Positions 28,654-39,336 of a DNA stretch of 49,493 bases are shown here, in pieces (the first letter of the stretch is position 1; every line of letters begins with the position of its first letter). The notes under the pieces are model-generated. The model ran no database searches, had not been told where the DNA came from, and saw nothing but the letters and a program-made list of their open reading frames with translations. The stretch is from Nemertoderma westbladi. Its lineage: Eukaryota > Xenacoelomorpha > Nemertodermatida > Nemertodermatidae. Location of the stretch: NCBI GenBank assembly GCA_032718475.1, contig JAUCBJ010000793.1, positions 1 through 49,493 of the forward strand, given 5' to 3'. A program made the position numbers and the translations under genes.

Positions 28654-29719
28654 ATGGACGTGTCGGCGTCCACCGTCGACCTCAGCGTAGCCGGGCAGCC
28701 CAAGCACAGCTGCCCGGTTTGCTCGAAATTGACGGTGGTGACCCTGAGGGGAGGGCTACGGGTCCACGGGCCCCAGAAGAACCATTGCGCTGGTTCCGGT
28801 TGGTCTCCCAGCAGCCCGCCACTCCCCTCCCAACCGCAACCGGCGACCACGACCACCACGACAACCGATCCCACTGCCGCGCCGCCCCCGCCCGGACCAA
28901 CAAACTACAGGGCGGAGGACGTGCTGAAGCTGCTTCGGAACTCCCGAGTGAAGCAGCTGAGGCACGTCCCGAAGGCGGCGCGGAACAACCTCGCGGACCT
29001 CCTCTCCGAAGTTCTCTCCATGATCATCAGCAACCCCAACTGCGTCGACTCGTGGGTCAACCTCCTGCTTGTCTGTCACCGCTGTATTCCCGCCCCTAAG
29101 CGTGGGGGCCGGCGGCACACTCGATCCCTCGCGTCCCAGATCAACGAGCTGATACGCGAGTTCCGGAGCAACCTACACCAACCTCCGGAATCTCGATCCA
29201 CCACCACCGGATCCCGCCGGCCCAAGAATCGAGACGACTCCACCCGTCTCGCTGCAGCGGTGGCAGAGAAGATTGAGGATGGCGATGTGAAGGGCGCCAT
29301 TCGCCTGGCGTCTTCTAAAGACTTCATGGCGCCCAACACACCAGAGACTTTGGAGAGGCTGAAGTTGAAGCACCCCTCCCGACCGGACGACCGACGGACT
29401 CCTCCACCATCCGTGGCGACCCCAACAACTCCCCCCTGCTCGCCCGCGGTAGTCAGGAAACTCGTTGCGTCGTTCCCGTGCGGCAGTGCGGGCGGCCCCG
29501 ACGGAATGCGGCCGCAGATCTTGAAAGATCTCATCGGCCACACGAACGGAGAAGCTGGTAACCGACTTGTCTCCAGTCTCTCCCGGTTCATCGACGTCGT
29601 GGCCGCCGGCACCATTCCGGAATCCGTTCGCCCCACATTCTTTGGCGCCAACCTGTTTGGTTTTTCCAAGCAAGGGGGTGGAGTCCGCCCCATCGCGGTG
29701 GGCAACACAGTTCGTTGGG
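28654..29719 (+). CDS. RLE non-LTR element: zinc finger and N-terminal RT
   Basis: A true ATG at 28654 starts MDVSASTVDLSVAGQPKHSC. A nucleic-acid-binding finger reads CPVCSKLTVVTLRGGLRVH followed by HC (residues about 20-47). Next comes a Pro/Thr-rich linker, then a conserved helical block VLKLLRNSRVKQLRHVPKAA at about 88. A basic RRPKN region at about 190 precedes the RT fingers: GSAGGPDGMRPQILKDL at about 275 and GGGVRPIAVGNTVR at about 343. The frame then loses register at about 29715 (run TTGGGGAAA). It belongs to a family of proteins that is very common in invertebrate genomes but that I cannot give a clade name. Confidence 0.85.
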
Positions 29720-31660
29720 GAAATCACCAAGGAGGAACGGACGGAGTCGTACGGGAGCATCCAGCTCGGGATCGGGACAAAGAATGGTGCGGAGGCGGCC
29801 GCCCACGCGGCGCGGTCGCTCGCCACGGAGGACAACGTTCCGGGGACTGTGTTGCTGAAGGTCGACTTCAGCAACGCCTTCAACTCGGTACGGCGTGACA
29901 CCCTCCTCGAGACTGTGTACCAGCGTTACCCCAGCGTGTACAACTACACGCTGGCGGCGTACGGAGAACCCAGCTTCCTCATCTACGGGGAGGAGACCCT
30001 CCTCTCTGACGAGGGAGTCCAACAGGGGGACTCCGACGGTCCTCGACTGTTCGGCGACACGGTGAACCCAACCATCCAGTCGCTGAAGTCGAGTTTTAAC
30101 GTCTGGTACCTGGACGACGGGAACCTCGCCGGTGACTACCGAGTTGTTCTGGAGGATCTACGTGTGGTGATAGAGGAGGGGAGGAAGTGCGGACTCGTTA
30201 TCAACCCTGCAAAGAGCGAACTCTTCTTCCTCGGCGCCGAGTCCGACGAGTCCCGCGCGCGCATCCGTGGCAAGTTCGACGAGGTCTGTGCGGGCATCCA
30301 GGTCCACCCGCTCGAGGACCTGACGATGCTCGGTGCCCCCATCGGGGTCGCCGCCACCGTATCCTGCCTTCGGGAGAAGGCGGAAGACCTCGCCACACTC
30401 GCCAGCCGGCTGCACCTCCTCGACTCTCACCACGCGTACTTCCTCCTCCGTCATTCCTTCGCCATCCCCCGGCTCACCTACTTCCTCCGCGCCGCGCCTT
30501 GCTTCCAGCACCCGGGACTCCTGGAGGAGTACGACGCAACTCTGCGGGGTGCCCTCCAGAAGATCGCGAACACCCGGATCTCGGACTCAGCGTGGGTCCA
30601 GGCCTGTCTCCCGGCCCGTATGGGTGGCCTCGGATTGAGCTCTGCACTGCAGCTAGCACCTTCCGCCTACTTGGCTTCAGCTGCTGCGTGCACTGCTCTC
30701 TCGAGCCGCTTATTCGAGCCCTCCAGACAACCCGCCTCGGTACCACACGCCCACGAGGTGTGGAAGGCCGCCCTCCCCGCCGGAACCACCACACCAACCG
30801 ACACCACCATACAGAGGGCCTGGATGGAGCCACTCCACGAGGCGAACCGCGCGGCACTGCGGGCGGCCACAACAACGCCACTCGAGATCGCCCGTCTTAA
30901 CGTTGTCGACGACCCGGTATCCGGTTGTTGGCTGGACGCTATTCCCATCAGCTCGCTAGGGCTGAAACTCACGGACTCCCAGTTCAGGGTTTCTGTCGCC
31001 ACACGCCTCGGTTGCAAGTTAACCGAACCCCACAGGTGCTCCCGGTGCGGATCCGAAGTAAAACCGGATGGTCTCCACGGACTATCCTGTGTGAGAAGCG
31101 CCGGGAGGCTGCCACGCCACTCTATGTTAAACGACATAGTGAAACGTGCATTGGCCTCCTGTGGGGTTAGAGCTCGCCTTGAACCGGTCGGGTTGTGTAG
31201 GGCTGATGGGAAGCGTGTCGATGGCGTTACCCTCGAATCGTGGAGTGGGGGCCGGCCGATGACCTGGGATGCGACCGTCGTCGACCCCCTCGCTCCCAGT
31301 CATCTCGCCCAGAGCACGCAGGCCGGCCGCCGTGTTGTCGAGGAGGCGGAAAACTCAAAGATTAAGAAATACGAGGAACTGACCGTCCGAGGGAGCTACC
31401 TCTTCTACCCGGTAGCATTCGAGACCTTCGGTCGGCCCGGTCCTGAGACGGCTGCATTCCTTAAGGAGGTTGGCCGACGCCTCCACGCAGCCACTCAGGA
31501 GCCGCGATCCCATCGGTTCCTCCTCCAACGTCTCCTCGTAGCCATCTTGATCGGCAACACGGCCTCCATCCTCGGCTCCATGGACCCTCTGTCCGACGGC
31601 CTCTACGACGAGGTTTTGTCGCCAGCTGCCCCCGCGCCCCCCACTGACTCAGCGGGTTAG
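29710..31660 (+). CDS. RLE non-LTR element: RT core and C-terminal endonuclease
   Basis: Continuation in the next frame from about 29710: YGSIQLGIGTKNGAEAAAHA, then RT motif A LLKVDFSNAFNSV, motif B GVQQGDSDGPRLF (usually GDPLGPLLF), motif C NVWYLDDGNLAGD and motif D GLVINPAKSELFF. A thumb region follows with MGGLGLSSALQLA. The C-terminal module has CSRCGSEV, DGLHGLSC, GRLPRHSMLND, EPVGLCRADGKRVDGVTL and MTWDATVVDPLA. This is a Cys/His motif plus PD-(D/E)XK-like residues, the restriction-like endonuclease that nicks target DNA. It ends KYEEL, FETFGRPGPETAAFL and QRLLVAILIGNTAS. TAG stop at 31658. Confidence 0.88.
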
Positions 31661-32133
31661 ACTGATCTTGAACTTTTGTATATAGTTAGGTAGGTAGTTT
31701 ATATTAATTTAGTTAGTGTGCCTCATTGTGCTATAAGAAAATATTCGTCAACATGTTAGCTATTATTTTTATAATTCTATTACATAATTTAATTTAGCAA
31801 GAAATTAAATTGTATTGATTGAATTTGTCGAGTAATTATTAATTTATTTAATTTGATGCGTAATTACATTGTATTGATTTAAGTCCTCTCTGTTACAACA
31901 GCCAAGTGTGAGATCCAGCATGCAATGCAGCAATGCAGCAATGCAGCATGCCGATCCTAGTAGTAGTAGTAGTAGTATTGATTTAATTTGACAGGTGAAG
32001 AAATTGTATTAATTTTATTTGAAATATAATTTAATTGAATTTATGTAATTTGAAATGTTAAACAATGATGCTGTCTCTTTAAGCTGTCCCATTCCCTCAA
32101 ATGTTCATGACATAGTTTATTGTTATGTTCATG
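31661..32133. other. AT-rich 3' region with short tandem repeats
   Basis: Contains GAAATTAAATTGTATTGATT-type phrases repeated with variation (31795-32050). A palindromic GCATGC ... GCATGC block flanks three AATGCAGC units at 31918-31950, and (TAG)6 lies at about 31957-31975. This may be the 3' UTR and tail of the RLE element. Confidence 0.5.
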
Positions 32134-34013
32134 ACTTAGTTTATTGTTTTGGTTAGAAGGACCCGCCTCTGTAACCTGCTCCTTTCCTTCATTTAGTAAA
32201 GTGACTGTTTATTGTTTTGGTTAGAAAATCCCGACAAATCTTCAATGTTTTGGCATAGGCATGTTGAAATCAACTGTCTGACAGTCCAGAAATTAGCAGT
32301 CTTGACAGTTTGAAGAAATACATACATAAAAAGTCATTAAAGGACAAAAAAGTCAATAAAGGGACAACAAAAGTCATTATGCACAATTCGTAAAAAAAGG
32401 AGGACAAAAAAAGTCAAATGAAAGGACATAAAAAATCACTGCCATATTATTCAGTGCTAAAACATTAGTCGCATCGATCTATGTTTTAAGTCTATCAATA
32501 TTGTACGTATTTTTTACTTTGTATTTATAATTTAATTATGTGCACTGTTTTAGCATAGTTGAGATGTCTCTCTCTTCTTAAATAAAATATCTTATCTATC
32601 TAAAAACGATTTGTATTAGTTTAAGAATTGAGAAGGGTCGCTGGAGTAGAAACCGCTAGATATGCGAGTCTATCAGTCCGAAAACTTAGCTGCCCAGGAT
32701 GAACATCATGTTCCACTTCACTATCCTTTTTCTCGACATATACGTAGTACAATAAGTTTAGTAAAGTGCAATCAGATTTACAGATCCTTGTTGCCTTGAC
32801 GCCCGAACTTATATGCGATTATATTTTACAAGTATTGGAAGTTTATTATTAGGATAAATAGATAATTAATTAATTATTATAAAATTGTGCTCTTTAATAT
32901 TAATATTTTTCTAATATTTTTTATATTAATATTCTGCTAATTTACCAATAAAATTTAGTAATTGTCAATAAATATACTACTACTAAGGACATTCGGGTCA
33001 GGTACTTCCACTGGCCCTTCTTATATTCAATTAATGCTATTTATTGAAATAAATTTATTATTAATGCAATATATTATTATAATGTTGGACAAATTGTTGA
33101 AACAAATTGTAAAATGGTTTAGGCGAGTGTCACTATATTATATACGGAATTCTTACCCAGAATACACCTTGTTGTGGTGGCATCTCCTTTTTAGTATTCA
33201 TACTCGTGCTATACTCACTATCACACGGAATAAATACAAATTTAATTTAAATTATCTACAATACTCAAGTTTGACATGGAATGGAAAACATAATATATAA
33301 TTCATCAGGAGCGCTAAAGTTAATGGACTTTCTAACCATAATGTTGCTTTGAGCGTTGGAATTACTAATTACGTCATAATTATGAGTTTAAGTACCGAAC
33401 ACGAATCTATTATTGGCAAAGCCATTTATACAGGTAAATTATTATCATTATTATTAGTTATTGATTATTGTCATCTTTATTTACTGTACTTGATAGATTA
33501 ATAATGAGGAAAATAACATAATCCTAGAAAATAACTCTCATAATTCTTCCCAGCGGTGAGTAATTATTATAATATTGCTGCTGCAAAGTCCCTCTCACTA
33601 CTATTTTTAATGGAATTGTTGATTGTACATTATTGCCAATTACTTGTAATATTCGACCTGCATAAATGTTAGTTTTAATATCATAATTTGTCCCCAAATT
33701 TATGCACTCTGCGGTGACTTTCCGCATATATTCTCAGTATTAACTAAATAGTTTTAGTTATTAATATATAATAAATAGTATAAATACTTTTTAGTCCATT
33801 TCTGAGTTGTTTCAGCTTTTATAAGACATAAATTCACCTGTTGTCACCCATACCCGATCTCAAGTGGCCAAGTTCCCCAGTGCTTAAATAAATGAGTGGG
33901 AAGCGGGGATGATGCCAATCGTAAAAGCAATATCTTCTCCATACATTTCAAGGAATTATTGGGGTATTTTGGCACACCGCAGTATTGATGGCCCATTTCG
34001 ATCTAAAATGTGC
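32134..34013. repeat. 1.9-kb AT-rich repeat unit, copy B
   Basis: Matches 11783-13716. It contains an ORF at 33524-33727 encoding the same 67 residues as in copy A. The unit abuts the TAG-repeat tail of the non-LTR element at 34014, exactly as in copy A. Confidence 0.85.
33524..33727 (-). CDS. Conserved 67-residue ORF in repeat copy B
   Basis: Encodes the same protein as 13227-13430, starting MRKVTAECINLGTNYDIK. No domain is recognised; see the copy A entry for reservations. Confidence 0.3.
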   Translation of the reverse strand: MRKVTAECINLGTNYDIKTNIYAGRILQVIGNNVQSTIPLKIVVRGTLQQQYYNNYSPLGRIMRVIF

Positions 34014-34059
34014 AAATCCTACTACTACTACTAGGTCGATCGAACTCGGACAGTGGAAA

Positions 34060-35220
34060 TGAGATCCTTCCAGGCTTCCCGATTCTCCATAGTTGTCGCA
34101 ATTTCGTTTCTCCCAAGTTCAGTATCCCTTTCAGGTTGATCTATATATGTTATGGCCGGTCATTCACGACTACGCTTTCCATGAGTTGGTTGCCAGAAAA
34201 GTAGATCTGGTCTGACCTCGTCTTTACTTCACCAGCAGTGCCCACTGAATCTTAATATGCGTTCATGGAGGGTGGTTGATACATGTGGTATTGTACCATA
34301 AAGCTCGGCGTTTGTCATGTGTTGTCTCCAGCAGATGTTTAGGGCTGCCCTTAGTAGTCTTGTGTACCAACTATCAATTCGTTGTTCAAGTGATTTAGTC
34401 AGTGTCCAGGTCTCACCCCCATATAAAAATACACTTTCCACTGTGGCTCGCAAGAACTTAGTCTTCAGGTGCCTGGAGAGATCTGATTTCCAGATGGTAT
34501 CCATTTTTGATAGAGCTACCCAAGCCTTTGCTTTCCTAACTTCTATGTCCTTTTTGCTACTCTCTATCCATGATCCAAGGTACTGGAAGTCGTCGACCTT
34601 CCTTATTTGATTATTATCAATGGTTGTCAAGTTTCCATCAACATTAAAGGTCATGAATTCGGTCTTAGTAGCATTTATATGCAATCCAACCTCCTTAGCA
34701 GCCCTCTCCACTTTATTTAGTAGAAGCTGTACATCTGCTAGCGTATTAGAGAGCAGGGCGATGTCATCCGCAAAGTCGGTGTCTGTGACTGTAGTTGCCG
34801 GATTTCTACTACTTCTTCATTCTTGAAGTGTGAATCCCAGATCTTCACCGTTTGTGGCCGTCCTCATTGCATAATCCAGCACAATTACAAATAGTAATGG
34901 TGCTAATGTGTCACCTTGCAGTACGCCAGCCAGGATTGAGAAAAACTCAGTTTCACCATCTGGTGAGAGTACCTGAGCTTCTGTGTCACAATATAACAAT
35001 CCAATGCCAGCAACAATTACTTCTGGTATTCCATAAGCTCTTAGGATTTCAAGCATTTTGCCTCTATGGATGGAGTCGAATGCCTTCTTGAAGTCCACAA
35101 AAGTCATGACTGCTGGGAGATTCTTCGACTCAATTCCTTCAATCAGTCTCTGTAGTGCAAGTATCTGAGCTATTGTTGATCTACTTGGTCGAAATCCGTT
35201 TTGGCTCTTACGCAGTAGTT
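34060..35220 (-). pseudogene. Non-LTR RT, palm to C-terminus
   Basis: Motif A is FVDFKKAFDSIHRGKMLEIL (35107 downwards), motif B is GVLQGDTLAPLLF, and motif C lies between frames at about 34780 as TDFADDIALLSNT. Then come VGLHINATKTEFMTFN, FQYLGSWIES, SVFLYGGETWTLTKSLEQ and ELYGTIPHVSTTL. TGA stops at about 34226 and 34822 each sit where a CGA arginine codon is expected (copy A has CGA at the first), consistent with C-to-T decay. The product would reverse-transcribe its RNA at a nicked target. Confidence 0.85.
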
Positions 35221-35223
35221 TCT

Positions 35224-35934
35224 CTATGTGAGGCCTAATCTAAAACTATATAGAATCATTTTATTGTATATTTTGGCAGCTACCACAAGCAGACAGATCC
35301 CACGATAGTTTGTTGGTATGCCGAGGTCTCCTTTCTTGGGGAGAGGCTTTAGTTGACCTTTAGTCCAAATTGGTGGTGGCTTTTCCCCTTTTAACATCCG
35401 GTTGCAAACATTCAATAATGGTCTGTTTAGCACTCCGGTTTTCCATACCTCCGCTGGGATTTCATATAATCCACTCGCTTTATTATTGGACATGCTTTTA
35501 ATGCTTCTTTGGAGTTCGGCAGGTGTGAAGTCCCCTGTTTCTATAGGTAGTGTCTTGTCATATATTTTCCTTGTAGGGCTGACCTCGATGTCTGGTGGCT
35601 GCCCAAGCAAGTTGCTGAAGTGATTTTTCCAATTCCCAACACATTCTTCAGGACTATCGGCTTTGAGGCGCCCCTTTGCACAACTTTTCCGACCAGATAC
35701 CTCATTTACAGTTTGCCAGGTAAGTCTTAATTGTTGCTGTATGTGAGCAGTTGTAATTGCTTCAATTTTACCCTGTATGTACTTTTCCTGGCTGATGTTG
35801 TAGGCCAATTTAAGATCGTCCTTAGCTTTCTCAACCTTGTTAATGTTTTTGGTTGTTGGTTGTTTGGTTTTAACTTTGTAGGCTATCTTAAGATCTTCTC
35901 TCTTACAACTAACCTCTGAGTTTTGACATGGCAC
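35224..35934 (-). pseudogene. Non-LTR RT, linker and fingers
   Basis: A 236-codon frame with a Lys-rich linker (KNINKVEKAKDDLKLAYN). It continues RLTWQTVNEVSGRKSCAKGR, FSNLLGQPPDIE, KSMSNNKASGLYEIPAEVWK (usually SGPDEIPAE) and PLPKKGDLGIPTNYRGICLL, the typical RT fingers region. It breaks near 35224, where the next conserved block (R-x-RP-x-IE) continues in another frame. Confidence 0.85.
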
Positions 35935-36012
35935 ATACTGTTTTCGTTTGGGTTTCTGGGGGATATGCCTATTAGCTGATTCCTTGTGGGCTGTTATTAT
36001 ATTCTGGTATAT

Positions 36013-37071
36013 TTAATCGGTGGACTGGTCTTCATCCATTGACTGCAGTGCTTCAAAGCGGTTTTGAACTTCTACTGTGTAAGCATCCTTTACAGCATTG
36101 TCAGTTCTGAGTTTCTCCCAGTCATAGTTGATTTGCTTGCTTGTCCTGGGTTTGCTGGCTCTCAAACTGAGTCTGATATCTGCAGTCACAATTCTGTGGT
36201 CCGAACCAATTAGGTTGAACGAGCTGTATGCCTCGCAGTTGATCATGCTGTTTCTCCACTTTTTGTTTATAAGGATGTAATCCAGTTGTGCTTTGGTTCC
36301 ATTAGGGCATTGAAAGGTCCATAGCTTCCCCTTACTCTTTTCGAATGTGTTGTTTGTTGATATCAATTCACATTCGTCCATTAGGTCTAAAAGTAAGTAC
36401 CCATTTCTGTTAGAACTTGTGTTATACTGTAGGTGTAACCCTTGATGTCTTCTGGGCCAATTTGCGCATTCAGGTCACCAGCAATGACTGTGTTTCTGAA
36501 TGTCCTTTATAAGTCCAGTCAGTTCTTCATAAATCTTGACTGCTTGTTCTGGCTCTGAGGCATTGGTTGGACTTTAGCAACATATAATTGTTGCCTTGGG
36601 ATTACCATCAAATGTTGCGATCATAACCCTGGAATTTATAGATTCGATGTTGTTTAGGGTCTTAGTGCAAATGGGCTTAGCAGAATTCCTACTCCACCAA
36701 TTGATGCATTGGCCGAGTTTCTTACTGCTGAGCTTGTTACTAACGTCCATCCATTTCCAATGTCATTGTACTTCATGGCAGTGTCTTCATGACAAATCCG
36801 ATGTTCTTGGATGCAGATGATGTCAATGTTATATTCCATTTTCCTTTATATTATATTCCTATTTGGTATGTGCTTTCAGCATGCGTGCGTTCATTGTAGC
36901 AATCTTTAGTGTCTTTTTACATTTCAACAGGTTGGTTCTTCTTTCTTCTCTGGTTTCTGTTCCAGTAGCCAATTTATCGACCCCAGCCTGGTGTAGCACT
37001 GAGGGACGTGGTCCTTGTTGACCCGGGCAACGACCGAGCCGGTATTTCTCCTGGAGGGTTCTCATACTCAT
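36013..37071 (-). pseudogene. Non-LTR AP-type endonuclease, several frames
   Basis: Pieces in order: KTLKIATMNARML near 36890 (start of the domain); NIDIICIQEHR with catalytic Glu near 36825; ASIGGVGILLS near 36690; GDL-type sequence near 36470; AQLDYILINKKW near 36280; and the terminal SDHRIV motif near 36200. These are the residues of APE-like endonucleases that cut the target strand. Stops and frameshifts (for example at 36381, 36654 and 36859) break it. Confidence 0.8.
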
Positions 37072-37510
37072 ATCTTTCAGTTGCGAGAGTAAACCGCTTG
37101 TGGTCGCAACTCCTACAAGCGACTTCGCAATAGGTCACCGTTGGTTGATTACCTTCCACCTTTTGTTACACCTTGAACTAAGTGTGCCTCCTGGGTTAGG
37201 TTACCTAACACTGGTAGAGGAGTATCCAGTATAGACAGAGCGGGCATATATCATATCTATTGTAGATGCTTATCAAGCCTTTGCATTCAATGGTGCCCTA
37301 GGCGCTATAGCCCTCAATGACTTATTTAATTGACGGGGCTAAAACCAACCCACTCTTGATCAACTAAATAATGAATAGGCTATGCTTATCGGGCCTGCCC
37401 TACTGGGCTGACAGCTACAGGTAGTACCACATTACTGCCATAGTGGTAGCAGGATCTGGGAACATGACCTGACTCAGTCTAAGGACATTCACTGCAAATC
37501 CACACTAATC
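37072..37510 (-). other. Probable 5' leader of the non-LTR element
   Basis: GC-richer than its surround, on the element's upstream side. It has a coding-like stretch 36974-37159 and then no gene. The element's exact 5' end is not visible. Confidence 0.45.
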
Positions 37511-37830
37511 TAAAGTGCGTATTTTGTTTGCTTCATTAAAGTTGTTTTATTTTAAACTTTCATAAAACTTCCAAGCTACTGGATTGCCACCACCCGAATG
37601 GCAGCATTTAGCTACAAATTATGTTTTGTTATTTGTTTGTATAGCTAAAAACTGTACGGTATGGGATAAATGAATATTATTCTTCAAGAATAATTTACTT
37701 GTTTTCAATCAATTGCCACCATAACGATAGTATTTAGTGCAGTCATAACACAAAATACAAAAACACACCAAATAAATATTAGCTTCACTATTTATTATAG
37801 TTAGTAAAAGATTTATATTAAATAATAACC
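37511..37830. other. AT-rich gap
   Basis: No gene, repeat or motif seen. Confidence 0.5.
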
Positions 37831-37831
37831 A

Positions 37832-38960
37832 ATGAAAATTGTGTTCTGCATTAGTAATGCAGTTTTCCAAAATGGCCTGATTTTCCAAGTCGCCAACCAC
37901 ATTAAGTTAACATTATATGAATCCACATTGCGCATCCATGATACTGCTTTGCATACCTGGGTGACGAATCTATTCGATATAATCATGATTGTACCAGAGA
38001 AAGCTTTGGCTTGGGAAGCTTTAAATCAGTACAACTTCAGCAGTCACTCGTCCAGATTGCTCAGTAAAGATTAGTAAACCAGAATCGCAGATATAACCAA
38101 CCGAACCCGCCACTGAAGTTACTCACGAACCAGACACCATTGATCAATATTTCTAACTACCAGAGATTTATTGAAGATAAAGAGTTGCATAGCCGATTAA
38201 AGGGTCTGGCACCAAGCAGCACTGCCCGTCACAAGGTCCTTTCTAACCTTGACAAGGAAATGGAAGCCCCGGATAAGTAAAGTCTAAAGGATGTGAACAA
38301 ATCTTATAACAGACAACAGGAACAACAGGAAATAAGAGCTTTGGAGGAACAACAAGCAAGGGAAAAACTTACAAATCCAATTGTAAATTGTAAAACTTGT
38401 AAAAATGTAATTCCAATTAAAAAGGGAATTGCCTTTGGCGCAAAAGGAAGACGACAATGGATAATGATGAACTCGCTATGTTTAACATTAGCAGATTGGG
38501 ACGAGGTCACTTGCTTAAACAATTTGGATCTTGGACCTAGACCAGGTATGATTACCGCCATACTTGACCCCACCCAGGAAAGCGTTGTTTGAAACGTGCT
38601 CGAAAATATATGTACACATGTCAACACTCAAGATCCCATTCAAAACACATATTGCAACAGTAATTAATGAGAGAGATCTCGGACTCCCACAGTTTGATGA
38701 TGAGATTGAAAGATATTCTAAAGATATAGATCAAAAAGATATCAATCAAGGTCATCTCGATACGTAGAAAACTATATCATGGAACAACAGCAATAGGAAG
38801 AACAATGTTTCGAAAGGATGGAGGCCAAAGACGACAACAGAGCTCAAGCCATGCTGTTACAACCTGAGGCTAAAATCATAGTGATAGATTCATTCCCTAA
38901 TGTGCAATTCATCCTTCATCGCATACTGAAAGATTTGGAAACAAACTCTTTATGACTCCT
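37832..38960 (+). pseudogene. Unidentified gene fossil
   Basis: Several plus-strand frames in sequence look protein-like. At 37910-38074: STLRIHDTALHTWVTNLFDI. At 38080-38280: NYQRFIEDKELHSRLKGLAP, then ARHKVLSNLDKEMEAPDK and a stop TAA. In the same frame, 38281-38450: QQEQQEIRALEEQQAREKL and NCKTCKNVIPIKKGIAFGAK. At 38617-38766: KIPFKTHIATVINERDLGLP. At 38770-38955: a last frame ending NVQFILHRILKDLETNSL. I do not recognise the family. The mixture of intact phrases and breaks suggests a decayed gene of a mobile element or virus-like insertion. No upstream regulatory signal is evident. Confidence 0.4.
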
Positions 38961-39336
38961 CATTAACAACTGCAGAGCGGGCATGGATGTTACTTTTTTT
39001 TTAACAGGTATTACGTATATTAAAGCAACTTAGCAGGATGTAATCTAAAATCAGTTATAGTCTACAAAACTAATGCATAAAATAAAGAGTACATTTATTC
39101 TACCTTTATTCTAGTTATTACATGTAATAGTGGCACTGGAAGTTGTACAAAACGTGTTTAGATAGTTTTAATGGTATATAGCATATCATAAAACTGTAAA
39201 TGTATAAGACTAATATAATATTCCACAAAGCTAATCCTCTTTGTACAAGTACAATGATTTATAATCACCTAATAACTAGGAAATAGAAATAAACAATATA
39301 TAAAAAAAATAATAATATAATAAAAAGAGAACAGTA
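38961..39336. other. AT-rich gap
   Basis: No gene seen. Many TA-rich words and scattered AATAAA hexamers. Confidence 0.5.

Larger units (their letters stand above)
28486..32110 (+). mobile_element. GC-rich non-LTR retrotransposon with restriction-like endonuclease
   Basis: One protein of about 1000 residues (28654-31660) with an N-terminal zinc finger, RT and C-terminal Cys/His plus endonuclease domain, followed by an AT-rich 3' region that may end near the TAG repeat at 31957-31975. The element's limits are uncertain. Coding DNA is strongly GC-rich against an AT-rich surround. One frameshift near 29715 inactivates it. The lay-out (single ORF, endonuclease after RT) is that of R2/R4/NeSL/HERO-type elements. 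Confidence 0.85.
34014..37510 (-). mobile_element. APE-type non-LTR retrotransposon, longest copy
   Basis: On the minus strand: a 5' leader (about 37160-37510), an AP-type endonuclease (36013-37071), RT (34060-35934) and a 3' tail of TAG repeats. The single polyprotein is interrupted by many stops and frameshifts. Endonuclease and RT resemble RTE/CR1-type elements with the GETWTLTKSLE C-terminal block; exact clade unsure. At least three other fragments of the family are in the window (13717, 41480, 43741). Confidence 0.88.

Noticed and set aside
28682-31137. Many antisense and out-of-frame ORFs in the RLE element
   Set aside because: High GC content suppresses stops in all frames; only the sense frames carry RT and endonuclease motifs.
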